Shown in pieces: positions 7,698-15,495 of a DNA stretch of 64,000 nucleotides. The notes beneath the pieces are model-generated. The model saw only the letters and a program-made list of their open reading frames with translations, ran no database searches and had not been told where the DNA came from. The position numbers and the translations under genes are program-made. Positions within the stretch are counted from its first letter, which is position 1; every line of letters starts with the position of its first letter. Origin of the DNA: Mycobacterium sp. ELW1 (lineage in GTDB: Bacteria > Actinomycetota > Actinomycetes > Mycobacteriales > Mycobacteriaceae); NCBI RefSeq assembly GCF_008329905.1, contig NZ_CP032155.1:992001-1056000 (forward strand), given 5' to 3'.

Positions 7698-9503
7698 ATG
7701 GTGGAGGCGACACCATTTGGGCACTATCAGCTGCAGGAGCTGATAGGTCGCGGCGGTATGGGTGAGGTTTACCGGGCCTTCGACACCAAGACCGATCGGG
7801 TGGTCGCCCTCAAGGTACTGCCGCACCGGCTGGCCGAGGACGAGACCTTCCAGCAACGATTCAGGCGGGAGGCCCAGGCCGCCGCCGCCCTCAACGAACC
7901 GCACGTCGTGCCGATACACGGCTACGGCGAGATCGACGGTCGGTTGTACCTGGACATGCGGCTGATCGAGGGCCGCACGCTGGGATCGATCCTGTCCGAC
8001 ACCGGCAAGCCGTTGGAACCTGCGCTCGCGGTCAGCATCACCGAGCAGGTCGCCGCGGCCCTGGACGCCGCCCACGCCGCCGGCCTGATCCACCGCGACG
8101 TCAAGCCGTCCAACATTCTGATCACCGGTCGCGACTTCGCCTACCTGATCGACTTCGGGCTGGCCCGCACCGCCAGCGAGGCAGGGCTGACGACGGCCGG
8201 CAGCACGCTGGGCACGCTGGCGTACATGGCCCCGGAGCGGTTCAGCGGCAGTCAGGCCGATCACCGCTCCGATGTCTACGCCCTGGCGTGCGTCCTCTAC
8301 GAATGCCTCACCGGCGACCGGCCGTACCCGGATGACAGCTTGGAACAGCAGATCGCCGGGCACATGACCACGCCGGCCCCGCGACCGTCCGAGAAGAATC
8401 CCAAGCTGGCCGCGTTCGACGATGTCATCGCCAAGGGCATGGCCAAGAAAGCCGCGCAGCGGTACGCCAGCGCCGGGGAACTGGCCGCTGCCGCGCGCCA
8501 GGCCCTGACCGCACGGGTTCGCAAAGCCGGGAGTTCCGGGCGGCACGTCCTGGCCGCAGAGCCGCGGCCACACCGCCGACGCGCGTTCGCCGCCATCGGA
8601 GCAGCCGTCGTACTGGTGGCCGCCGCGGGTGTGGGTGCCTGGCAATGGCAGGGATCGGACAATCGGTCTGCCGGCGCAACGAGTCTGGCGGGCACCGCAT
8701 CCAGCTCGCAACCGCTACCGCAGGCCGACGGCGCGGTGCCGTCCATCGCGGCGATGGTGCCGGCCAAGATCCGGGACTCGGGCCGGCTTGTCGTCGGCGT
8801 GAACATCCCTTATGCGCCAAACGAATTCATCGACGCCGACGGTAAAGTGGTCGGGTTCGACGTCGATCTGATGAATGCCGTCGCCCGCACGCTCGGGCTG
8901 ACACCGGAATATCGCGAGACCGCGTTCGAGGCCATCATCCCGTCGGTGCGCGCTGGCGATTTCGACCTCGGCATGTCGTCGTTCACCGACACCAAGGAAC
9001 GCGAAGCCGCAGCCGATTTCGTCACCTACTTCCGGGCCGGCACCCTGTGGGCGCAGCGGCCCGGGGCCGCGATCGACCCCGACAACGCCTGCGGCCTCAG
9101 GGTCGGGGTGGCCTACCCGTCGCTGCAGGAGTCCGAGGAGTTGCCTGCCAAGAGCAAGGCATGCGTGGCTGCCGGCAAGCCCGCGATCAAGAAGGTCATC
9201 TACACCCGTCAGGATGATCTCAACACCGCGCTGATGGCCGGTGAAGTCGATGCGATGTCGGCCGATTCGCCCGTCACCGGGTTCACGATCAAAACCAGCG
9301 GCGGACAACTCGAGGCCGCCGGCGCGGTGTTCGACTCCGCGCCCTACGGCTGGCCGGTGGCCAAGGATTCCGGTCTCGCCGAGCCGCTGCGCCGGGCGCT
9401 GCAGCACCTGATCGAGACCGGGGAGTACCGCACCATCGCCACGATCTGGGGTGTCGAGAAGGGAATGATCGACAAGCCGTCGATCAATGCTGCCGTGCGC
9501 TAG
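7698..9503 (+). CDS. Receptor Ser/Thr kinase with extracellular amino-acid-binding (SBP_bac_3) domain
   Basis: A 601-residue single-pass kinase. The cytoplasmic kinase domain (about 8-275) has the glycine loop IGRGGMGEVYRA, Lys39, HRDVKPSN starting at His132, DFG at Asp152, and an activation loop rich in Thr/Ser before APE. A basic juxtamembrane stretch leads into one helix at about 297-318. The outer part (about 350-595) reads as a family-3 solute-binding protein: RLVVGVNIPYAPNEFID, GFDVDLMNAVARTLGL and later ALMAGEVDAMSADSPVTGF, as in glutamine- or polar-amino-acid-binding proteins. It should sense an extracellular amino acid and phosphorylate cytoplasmic targets. ATG 7698 is close (3 bases) to its ribosome site; the next codon, GTG at 7701, is better spaced. 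It stands alone, divergent from fadD. Confidence 0.92.
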   Translation: MVEATPFGHYQLQELIGRGGMGEVYRAFDTKTDRVVALKVLPHRLAEDETFQQRFRREAQAAAALNEPHVVPIHGYGEIDGRLYLDMRLIEGRTLGSILSDTGKPLEPALAVSITEQVAAALDAAHAAGLIHRDVKPSNILITGRDFAYLIDFGLARTASEAGLTTAGSTLGTLAYMAPERFSGSQADHRSDVYALACVLYECLTGDRPYPDDSLEQQIAGHMTTPAPRPSEKNPKLAAFDDVIAKGMAKKAAQRYASAGELAAAARQALTARVRKAGSSGRHVLAAEPRPHRRRAFAAIGAAVVLVAAAGVGAWQWQGSDNRSAGATSLAGTASSSQPLPQADGAVPSIAAMVPAKIRDSGRLVVGVNIPYAPNEFIDADGKVVGFDVDLMNAVARTLGLTPEYRETAFEAIIPSVRAGDFDLGMSSFTDTKEREAAADFVTYFRAGTLWAQRPGAAIDPDNACGLRVGVAYPSLQESEELPAKSKACVAAGKPAIKKVIYTRQDDLNTALMAGEVDAMSADSPVTGFTIKTSGGQLEAAGAVFDSAPYGWPVAKDSGLAEPLRRALQHLIETGEYRTIATIWGVEKGMIDKPSINAAVR

Positions 9504-9522
9504 CGGGATAGCGCGCTCAGTC

Positions 9523-9966
9523 CTAGTCCTCGTCCTCGATGACGTGCATGGCGGCTTCCTCCGCGGAGGCCGCCCCGCCGTCGATGCCGACGTCCTCGGC
9601 GACGAGTTCGGACTCGTCGTCCTCGCCGAAGCCCGCATCGGGAGCTACCAGCCGGCCCGATCGCGCGCGACCGACCTCGTCATCCTCCGGATAGTCGGAC
9701 TCGTCACCGTCAGCGCCGTCCAGCTCGTCGAGCACATTGTTCAGCCGGGACACCGGGTCGGGTTCCTCCTCGGCCAGCAGCTCGTCCAGAGTCTCCGGGC
9801 CGGGGTGGTCGAGATTCGTGCGGGCAACCGGCCGCTCCGGAGGGGAAATGCCCTCGTCGAGGATGTCGTCGACGCCGCGATCGACCAACGTGTCCTCGGC
9901 TTGGAGCTGGTTATCGTCTTCGACGCTGTATTCGCCGCTATCGGCGCTGTCGTCCCAAGTGCTCAC
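9523..9966 (-). CDS. DUF5709-type acidic protein
   Basis: A 147-residue, very acidic soluble protein rich in Asp and Glu. The N-terminal pattern YSVEDDNQLQAEDTLVDRG followed by VDDILDEGISPPERP matches the actinobacterial DUF5709 family. No catalytic motif or membrane segment is present and the function is not known. It is convergent with the kinase gene, 19 bases away, and divergent from the proline-rich gene. Its likely start is the ATG at 9966 beginning MSTWDDSADSGEY. Confidence 0.75.
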   Translation of the reverse strand: MSTWDDSADSGEYSVEDDNQLQAEDTLVDRGVDDILDEGISPPERPVARTNLDHPGPETLDELLAEEEPDPVSRLNNVLDELDGADGDESDYPEDDEVGRARSGRLVAPDAGFGEDDESELVAEDVGIDGGAASAEEAAMHVIEDED

Positions 9967-10101
9967 AGCTCCAGAATGTCACGACTCTGGACCAGGGCCA
10001 CGAGGTCTTTCGTCACCAGCGGCCGGACCGCCGTCACCACGCCCACGCCGGCGGTTGCCAGTTCTTTGAGCCCATAAAGATTCGATCGGCACCATCAGCG
10101 C

Positions 10102-10593
10102 ATGGACTCACCTCGTTCCGGATTCCGCCGGGCCGCCGTGACCTCGTGGGCGTTGGCCGGCATCGGCATCGCCGGAGTGGCCGGCGCATCCGCGTTGGCA
10201 TACGGCGACACCGTCAAGCCAGCCGTTGCCGAGCTTCCGGCCGTTGACGCCGTGGCCACCGACCCGGCCGCGGAACTGCCACCGCCACCTCCCGCCGTCG
10301 AACCACCCCCGGCGCCGATTCCCGCACCGGACACACCTGCGCCGCCGAGCCCGGAGTCGACGACCGCGCCGGCGCCTGCGGAGACGTACACACCGCAGCC
10401 GACCTACACCGAGAAGCCGGCCTACACCCCGAAGGCGACAGTTCAGCAACCGGCGCCGGCACCGGCACCGGCGCCGAGCGCGAAGTCGCAGCCCTCGTTC
10501 CCGATCCGGCAGAGTCACGTCCCGGCCGGTGGCGGGGGCACGTCGGGCGGCAACAGCTTCTCCCCGCACGTCACCGTGTCACGTGGGTCATGA
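10102..10593 (+). CDS. Membrane-anchored proline-rich protein
   Basis: A 163-residue protein with a short basic N-terminus, one hydrophobic segment (about 14-35, WALAGIGIAGVAGASALAY) and a long Pro/Ala/Thr-rich extracytoplasmic region ending in a Gly/Ser-rich tail. It has no recognisable catalytic domain and probably spans cell-wall space. Its stop overlaps the next start as ATGA at 10590-10593, so it is translationally coupled to the haem-type membrane protein. Its role in that unit is unknown; a scaffold or periplasmic linker is my inference. Confidence 0.75.
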   Translation: MDSPRSGFRRAAVTSWALAGIGIAGVAGASALAYGDTVKPAVAELPAVDAVATDPAAELPPPPPAVEPPPAPIPAPDTPAPPSPESTTAPAPAETYTPQPTYTEKPAYTPKATVQQPAPAPAPAPSAKSQPSFPIRQSHVPAGGGGTSGGNSFSPHVTVSRGS

Positions 10594-11135
10594 CCGACGA
10601 GGCTCTGTGGGCGCTGGGCCGTGGCAACGGCATCGTGGCGCTGGTATTCATGACCGTGTCGGTGGCCTTGGGCATCGCGGCCCGATCCGGACGCCCACTG
10701 CTGGGGGTGCTGCCCAGGTTCGCCGTTGCCGATGTCCATCGCTTCGCCGCACTGTCGTCGACGCTGCTGGTGGCGCTGCACATCGTGCTGCTGTTCCTCG
10801 ACCCCTACGCCAAGTTGAAACTCATCGACGTCGTAGTGCCGTTCCTCGGCGCCTACCGGCCGCTGTGGCAGGGGCTGGGCACCGTCGCCGTCGACGTTCT
10901 CGCCGTCGTGGTGATCACCGGCCTGCTGCGCCACCGCATCGGTCCGCGAGCCTTCCGGATGGTGCATTGGGCGACCTACTCGTTATGGCCGGTCTCGATG
11001 GCTCATGCGCTGGGCAACGGCACCGATACCGGACGGGTGTGGTTCCTCGCGATCGCAGGCGGCTGCTCGGTCGTGGTGGCAGCGGCGCTGATCTGGCGGC
11101 TGCGCGCGAACTTCAGTGAGTACGCCGATGCCTAG
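10590..11135 (+). CDS. Ferric-reductase-like transmembrane protein
   Basis: A 181-residue membrane protein with about five helices, resembling the ferric-reductase-like / YedZ haem-binding domain. Histidines sit at helix positions expected for b-haem ligands: VHRFAALSSTLLVALHIV and MVHWATYSLWPVSMAHAL. It would carry electrons across the membrane. Both ends overlap neighbours: ATGA with the proline-rich gene and about 20 bases with the NuoF-like gene, so the three are a tight operon. The family is known in actinobacteria beside NuoF-like proteins; the electron acceptor is unknown. Confidence 0.82.
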   Translation: MTDEALWALGRGNGIVALVFMTVSVALGIAARSGRPLLGVLPRFAVADVHRFAALSSTLLVALHIVLLFLDPYAKLKLIDVVVPFLGAYRPLWQGLGTVAVDVLAVVVITGLLRHRIGPRAFRMVHWATYSLWPVSMAHALGNGTDTGRVWFLAIAGGCSVVVAAALIWRLRANFSEYADA

Positions 11136-12339
11136 CGCACCGCGGCTGCTGGCCGCCGCCGGGCCGAGTCTCGCCGAGCACGTCGACTGCTTCGGTGATG
11201 TCCCGAAAATCTCTGACAGTCAACTCATTTCACGTCTCAACGACGCCGGGCTGTCGGGGCGGGGCGGCGCGGGGTTCCCGACCGGACGCAAACTCGCCGC
11301 GGTCACCGGCCGAGACCCCGTGGTGGTCGCCAACGGTGCCGAGGGAGAACCGTTGAGCCGCAAGGACGCGCTGCTGCTGACCCGGGCGCCGCACCTGGTG
11401 ATCGACGGCCTGCACATCGCCGCCCGCGCGGTCGGCGCCCACACCGGCTACCTGTACGTCCACGCCGATGCCGTGGCATCCGTGCGCGCGGCCCTCGACG
11501 AGCGACGAGCGGCCGGGTTCGACTCCAACCGTGTCGACGTAACGGTGGTGCAGGCTCCCGACACCTTCGTCGCGGGCGAGGAATCCGCTGCGATTCGGCA
11601 CATCGAGGGCGGACCGGCGCTGCCGCGAGACCGCACCGTCCCCGTCGCGGTCTCAGGTGTGCGAAAGCGCCCCACCCTCGTCAACAACGTCGAGACGTTG
11701 GCGCACATGGCGTTGATCGCCCGTCACGGGGCCGACTGGTTCCGCTCCGTCGGCGACCCGGACGACCCGGGCACCATGCTCGTCACCCTCTCGGGCGCGC
11801 TGGACGGTGAAGGCGTCGTCGAGGTCCCGACGGGTGTGCCGGTCACGGACCTGATCGACACCCGAGCGGTGTCGGCGGTTCTCATCGGTGGCTACCACGG
11901 AAGCTGGCTTCCATCAGATACTTTCGCCGGAATGCGGCTCTCGCGCACCGGCTTGAAAGCGCTGGGTGCATCGCCGGGCGCCGGAATCGTCCACGCCCTG
12001 GCTATGACCGAGTGCGGCCTGGTTCGCACCGCCGAGATCGCCGGTTACCTCGCCGACGAGAGTGCACGCCAGTGCGGTCCCTGCCGCAACGGCCTGCCGC
12101 GGCTGTCCGAATTGATCGACGAGTTGGCCTACGGGCGCGCCAGTGACCATCTGGTCAAAGAGATTCGGCGTATCACCCGGCTTGTGGACGGCCGAGGAGC
12201 GTGTCGGCACCCCGACGGGACCGGGCGTATGGTCCGCAGCGCGCTGCGCGCGTTCGCGGCCGATATCGAGCAGCACCGCCTGGGACGGTGCAACAGCGTG
12301 GTGCCGGCGACGCCGGTGTCGAAAATGCCGATGGCGTAG
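11116..12339 (+). CDS. NuoF-like flavin/Fe-S NADH dehydrogenase subunit
   Basis: A 407-residue protein of the complex I 51-kDa (NuoF) superfamily, expected to oxidise NAD(P)H with FMN and one 4Fe-4S cluster. Visible elements: the FMN/NADH region GRGGAGFPTGRKL and NGAEGEPLSRKDALLL, the SLBB-like middle, and a cluster site at CGPCRNGLPRLSELID with a later cysteine in RGACRHPDG. It is shorter than NuoF and no NuoE or other complex I genes are nearby. GTG at 11116 or ATG at 11128 could be the start; both lie inside the preceding gene. In context it probably delivers electrons to the haem-type membrane protein. Confidence 0.85.
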   Translation: MSTPMPSAPRLLAAAGPSLAEHVDCFGDVPKISDSQLISRLNDAGLSGRGGAGFPTGRKLAAVTGRDPVVVANGAEGEPLSRKDALLLTRAPHLVIDGLHIAARAVGAHTGYLYVHADAVASVRAALDERRAAGFDSNRVDVTVVQAPDTFVAGEESAAIRHIEGGPALPRDRTVPVAVSGVRKRPTLVNNVETLAHMALIARHGADWFRSVGDPDDPGTMLVTLSGALDGEGVVEVPTGVPVTDLIDTRAVSAVLIGGYHGSWLPSDTFAGMRLSRTGLKALGASPGAGIVHALAMTECGLVRTAEIAGYLADESARQCGPCRNGLPRLSELIDELAYGRASDHLVKEIRRITRLVDGRGACRHPDGTGRMVRSALRAFAADIEQHRLGRCNSVVPATPVSKMPMA

Positions 12340-12437
12340 CCGGGCATCGTCTGCCGGAGCAGGTTAGCCGGCAGTCGCGAAAAGTGCTGTCCGCGAGGAC
12401 TATCCGATGCTATTGCCGCGCGTCGTCGGTATGGGGC

Positions 12438-12569
12438 TCAGCGGGTCTTGGCGTTCGCCACGGTTTGACTCTGCGGGCCGTCGGACTTGGAGCGCTTGTC
12501 GGCCCGTTTCTCTTTCAGGGACTTGCCGGATTTCTTGGACATACCCTGTCGCGGGGACTTGTCGGACAT
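12438..12569 (-). CDS. Small basic lysine-rich protein
   Basis: A 43-residue basic protein, MSDKSPRQGMSKKSGKSL and onward, with many Lys/Arg/Ser and no hydrophobic stretch. Small proteins of this composition are common in mycobacteria, but I cannot name a function. The start ATG at 12569 has GAAGGGCCAACG ahead of it. The start region, including ribosome site and the first codons, is duplicated immediately upstream (12591-12630), giving a second ATG at 12610 in another frame. It is convergent with the NuoF-like gene, with about 100 bases between. Confidence 0.6.
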   Translation of the reverse strand: MSDKSPRQGMSKKSGKSLKEKRADKRSKSDGPQSQTVANAKTR

Positions 12570-12630
12570 CGTTGGCCCTTCAATAGGGGGTCGCGGGACT
12601 TGTCGGACATCGTTGGCCTTCAATAGGGGG
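12549..12630. repeat. Near-perfect 40-42 bp tandem duplication over a translation start
   Basis: Copy 1 is 12549-12590 (42 bases) and copy 2 is 12591-12630 (40 bases). They differ only by one missing G and one missing C. Each copy carries, on the minus strand, the purine site GAAGG and an ATG followed by TCCGACAAGTCC, so the duplication doubles the initiation region of the small basic gene. Confidence 0.9.
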
Positions 12631-12937
12631 CCGATGGCGTCCCGGTCCCTTGGACTCTACGCCCGAATCCCCGAAACGGGGTCCGACAAGGCAAGTTCGT
12701 GCGTTCTTGACCGGCAAATTTTCCTGTCCCGCAGGATATTTCACGTGATCGGCGGGCGGTCGAGGCGATCACCGTTCGATACCGGCGACGCCAGCCGCAC
12801 AGCGAATCCGGCATTGACCGACGCTCTGAGAGGTCCGGGGTGTAGTGTCAAAGGAAGATCCGTTCTGCATTGGCGGGGACCGTTAGGCTCGGGCTACGTC
12901 CGCGGGTCGACTCTTCTAACCCTGAGGAATTTCCCAG
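12631..12937. other. Intergenic region upstream of DUF5994 gene pair
   Basis: About 300 bases between the tandem duplication and the next plus-strand gene. I see no convincing coding frame, RNA gene or repeat in it. It should contain the promoter of the downstream pair and that of the minus-strand small basic gene. Confidence 0.4.
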
Positions 12938-13072
12938 ATGGAAAGCTCCGACCTTTTCTCTCATCCTGTCGAGACGACGGATGCTGCGTATGAGACGGCC
13001 AATGTGCCTGTCCCGCACCCGATTTTCTCTGGACTCACCGAGTCCCACTCGCCGGAATCGGCGTCCTCGTGA
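12938..13072 (+). CDS. Small 44-residue protein coupled to DUF5994 gene
   Basis: An open frame starting MESSDLFSHPVETTDAAYE and ending PESASS, with GAGGAATTTCCCAG just before the ATG. Its TGA at 13070-13072 overlaps the GTG start of the next gene as GTGA, the usual sign of coupled translation. The protein is acidic, without a recognisable domain. Codon bias is weaker than in neighbours, so its reality rests mainly on the ribosome site and the stop-start overlap. Confidence 0.5.
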   Translation: MESSDLFSHPVETTDAAYETANVPVPHPIFSGLTESHSPESASS

Positions 13073-13578
13073 ACGGCATGTCCGGGAGCCGGCGCCTGGC
13101 CAGCCCGGTGCGCGTCACACTGAAACCCAACCTCGGCGGTGACATCGACGGCGCCTGGTGGCCGCATTCCTTCGCGCTTGCGCGCGAACTGCCGGAATTG
13201 ATCGAGGCACTGCACCCGGTGCTGGGTGAAATCATCGATATCAAGATCAACTGGTCCTCGTCGTCCGGCACCCCGGTTCTGAAGACGCTGACCTCGGGGG
13301 CGGTGTCGATGCACGGCTGGAACGACCGCCAGCATCGGCTGATGATTGTCTCCGGCCGTACCGGCTGCGCACGGCTGCTCGTGGTTCCCAGCTCCACGTC
13401 GGTGAATCTGGGGCGTCTGGTGATACGGCGCGCGGCCGCAATGGATCCTGGCGCCGAGCACGACAGCTCTATGTGCGATATCGCTGACGCCGTGATTCGT
13501 GCGGCAGAGGCAGAGTGCTCCCTGTGGTCAGCCCAGCTTCTCGAGGCCGCCGCGAAGGTCGAAGCCTCCGCGCCCTGA
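13069..13578 (+). CDS. DUF5994 family protein
   Basis: A 169-residue cytoplasmic protein matching the DUF5994 pattern: RVTLKPNLGGDIDGAWWPHS, followed by LARELPELIEALHPVLGEI and a later LLVVPSSTSVNLGRLVIRRA. The family is widespread in mycobacteria and of unknown function. Start GTG at 13069 overlaps the preceding small frame's stop. The gene converges on the MHS transporter gene, with 16 bases between stops. Confidence 0.75.
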   Translation: MNGMSGSRRLASPVRVTLKPNLGGDIDGAWWPHSFALARELPELIEALHPVLGEIIDIKINWSSSSGTPVLKTLTSGAVSMHGWNDRQHRLMIVSGRTGCARLLVVPSSTSVNLGRLVIRRAAAMDPGAEHDSSMCDIADAVIRAAEAECSLWSAQLLEAAAKVEASAP

Positions 13579-13594
13579 CGGCGTCGGCTGGTAG

Positions 13595-14929
13595 TTAGCA
13601 CGCCACGTGGGCCAAGTGCTGCCGCGCGACGGCGGGTTCACTGGGCTCGGTTGACTCAGCGATGCCCAAGCCACGTCCGGCCGTCTCGGTCAGAAGCAGC
13701 ACGCTGACCAGGCTGACCACGGTGAAGCCGGCCATCATCGCGGTGATCGACCAGCTGCCGTACGACGACAGCAGCATGGGGGAGAGCACCGGGGGCAGCG
13801 CGCCGCCGATGATGCCGCCGACGTTGTAGGACAGGCCGGCGCCGCTGTAGCGGTAGCGGACCGCGAAGATCTCCGGAATGAATGCGGCCAGGGGGCCCAT
13901 CATGATTCCGATGATGCCGTAGGTACCGATGATGGCGATGCCGTAGCGGACGGGGTCGCCGGATTGGATGAGCGGGAACAAGATCAGCGTCCAGGGCAAC
14001 GCCAGTGCGGCGCCGAGCGCGAGGATGCGGCGACGGCCGTAGGTATCGCTCAGGATCGCCGATGCGGCGACGAACACCAGCGAGCACACTCCGCCGGCCA
14101 CGCCCACCAGCAGGATCAGGTCCTCGTCATAGTGCAGGTGCGTCGCGGCGTAGTTGGGGAAGTAGGTGCCCACCTGGAACGCCAGCATGAATAAGCCCAT
14201 CACCGCGCCCGCCGCCAACACCACCTCGCGGCCTTGCTGCCGGATTGCCTCGGCGATCGGAACCCCGCTGGGGCCCTCGGCCGCCGACTCGGCGAACACC
14301 GGGCTCTCCTCGAGGTGCAGCCGGATGTAGAGCGCGACCGCCACCAGCACTGCGCTGATCAAGAACGGGATGCGCCAACCCCATTGCAGGAATGCCGTTT
14401 CCGCGTCGCCGAAGGCGCCGTGCACCCCGAGGAAGACCAGGTTGCCCAACACCAGCGCAGTGCCCAGACCCAACTGGGTGAACATGCAGTAGTACCCACG
14501 CTTGCCCTGCGGTGCCTGCTCGGCGCTCATCAACGCGGCGCCGGCCCACTCGCCGCCGACCGCGAAGCCTTGCAGCAGTCGCATGCTGATCAGGAGCAGC
14601 GGCGCGGCCGCGCCGATGACGGCGGTGCTGGGTATGAGACCCACACCGACGCTGGATGCACCCATGATCACCAGCGTGAACACCAAGGTGTTCTTTCGGC
14701 CGATGCGATCGCCGAAGTGCCCGAACACCGCGGCCCCGATCGGCCGGGACAGGAACGCCGCCGCGAATGTGCCCAGTGAGGCGATCGTCGCCATCAGTGG
14801 ACTCAGACCCGGGAAGAACACGTGGGGGAACACCAGCGCGGCGGCGGTGCCGTAGATCAGGAAGTCGTAGTACTCGATCGCCGAGCCGACATAGCTGGCG
14901 AGGGCGACCCGGCGGATAGGTGTTTCCAT
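13595..14929 (-). CDS. MFS transporter, metabolite:H+ symporter (MHS) type
   Basis: A 444-residue, 12-helix transporter of the MHS branch of the major facilitator superfamily, importing a small metabolite such as a carboxylate with protons. The N-terminal helix motif SYVGSAIEYYDFLIYG, the loop GHFGDRIGRKNTLV and the helix-4 motif LLQGFAVGGEWAGAAL are characteristic. The substrate cannot be read from sequence. ATG at 14929 (METPIRRVALASYVG) is the start expected from the family; the frame stays open upstream without conserved sequence. Two 18-base inverted repeats just upstream suggest repression by a dimeric regulator that is not encoded next door. Confidence 0.88.
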   Translation of the reverse strand: METPIRRVALASYVGSAIEYYDFLIYGTAAALVFPHVFFPGLSPLMATIASLGTFAAAFLSRPIGAAVFGHFGDRIGRKNTLVFTLVIMGASSVGVGLIPSTAVIGAAAPLLLISMRLLQGFAVGGEWAGAALMSAEQAPQGKRGYYCMFTQLGLGTALVLGNLVFLGVHGAFGDAETAFLQWGWRIPFLISAVLVAVALYIRLHLEESPVFAESAAEGPSGVPIAEAIRQQGREVVLAAGAVMGLFMLAFQVGTYFPNYAATHLHYDEDLILLVGVAGGVCSLVFVAASAILSDTYGRRRILALGAALALPWTLILFPLIQSGDPVRYGIAIIGTYGIIGIMMGPLAAFIPEIFAVRYRYSGAGLSYNVGGIIGGALPPVLSPMLLSSYGSWSITAMMAGFTVVSLVSVLLLTETAGRGLGIAESTEPSEPAVARQHLAHVAC

Positions 14930-14942
14930 GACGCAATCGTCG

Positions 14943-14962
14943 CCTGTGGCGTGCGCCACAGG
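14943..14962. promoter_or_regulatory. Inverted repeat 13 bases upstream of the transporter start
   Basis: CCTGTGGC, four bases, GCCACAGG: two perfect 8-base arms. It lies in the leader of the minus-strand transporter gene and could be a small hairpin or part of a regulatory site. Confidence 0.5.
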
Positions 14963-14963
14963 T

Positions 14964-14981
14964 ATCCACCGGCGAGTGGAT
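14964..14981. promoter_or_regulatory. Putative operator, copy 1
   Basis: ATCCACCGGCGAGTGGAT: arms ATCCAC and GTGGAT around six bases. It matches the pattern RTCCAC-N6-GTGGAY shared with the palindrome 37 bases further upstream of the transporter gene. Confidence 0.5.
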
Positions 14982-15000
14982 CTTGGCAGTTGACCGTGAT

Positions 15001-15018
15001 GTCCACCGATCGGTGGAC
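15001..15018. promoter_or_regulatory. Putative operator, copy 2 (perfect 18-base palindrome)
   Basis: GTCCACCGATCGGTGGAC is fully self-complementary. Together with copy 1 it forms a pair of like-spaced sites in front of the MHS transporter gene. Confidence 0.55.
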
Positions 15019-15495
15019 GGCTCAGACCCTCGCCTAACCGCCGGGAGCCGCGGCGGTCATCATGACGGCGGGCGCCCGATCGGCATCTGTTCCGACAGGC
15101 ACGACGAGCAGGACAAGCTTCCCGCCGCCATGAAGCCCACCAAGTGGAGGTGACCCGATGGGTGATGGCGTTCCGAAGTATTGCCGTACGTGGAGCCCAC
15201 TCGCATCGGTGCCGACACACGTCCTGACCGGCAAATCCGGCAATCGGCTGGAAACTGTTCGTTATCAACGGAAATCGATAAGGATCGTGGCGGTGCGCCG
15301 GCATGGTGAGCGACGTGTCCTGTGCAGTCGAATTCTCTCGCCTGCCGTCGTTGTAGCTCACGGCCTGGTCGCGGGGTGTAGAGTAAATGGTGTTGGGAAT
15401 TCAGCCAGTCCGGAATGACTCAGCCGTCCGCCGCTGACTCGCCGAGCATTCGCTCATGCCGGGCACGTCGGTGACAACCGCAAGACGGGATCACC
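15019..15495. other. Intergenic region upstream of the GT4/GH130 operon
   Basis: About 480 bases between the transporter operators and the glycosyltransferase start. Apart from one weak small frame (15158-15418) I see no gene, RNA or repeat. It should hold the operon promoter. Confidence 0.4.
15158..15418 (+). CDS. Doubtful small hypothetical protein
   Basis: An 86-residue basic frame beginning MGDGVPKYCRTWSPLAS. In its favour is a strong ribosome site, GTGGAGGTGACCCG, directly before the ATG, and its position ahead of an operon in the same direction. Against it are the lack of recognisable motifs and indifferent codon bias. It could be a decayed gene or chance. Confidence 0.25.
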   Translation: MGDGVPKYCRTWSPLASVPTHVLTGKSGNRLETVRYQRKSIRIVAVRRHGERRVLCSRILSPAVVVAHGLVAGCRVNGVGNSASPE

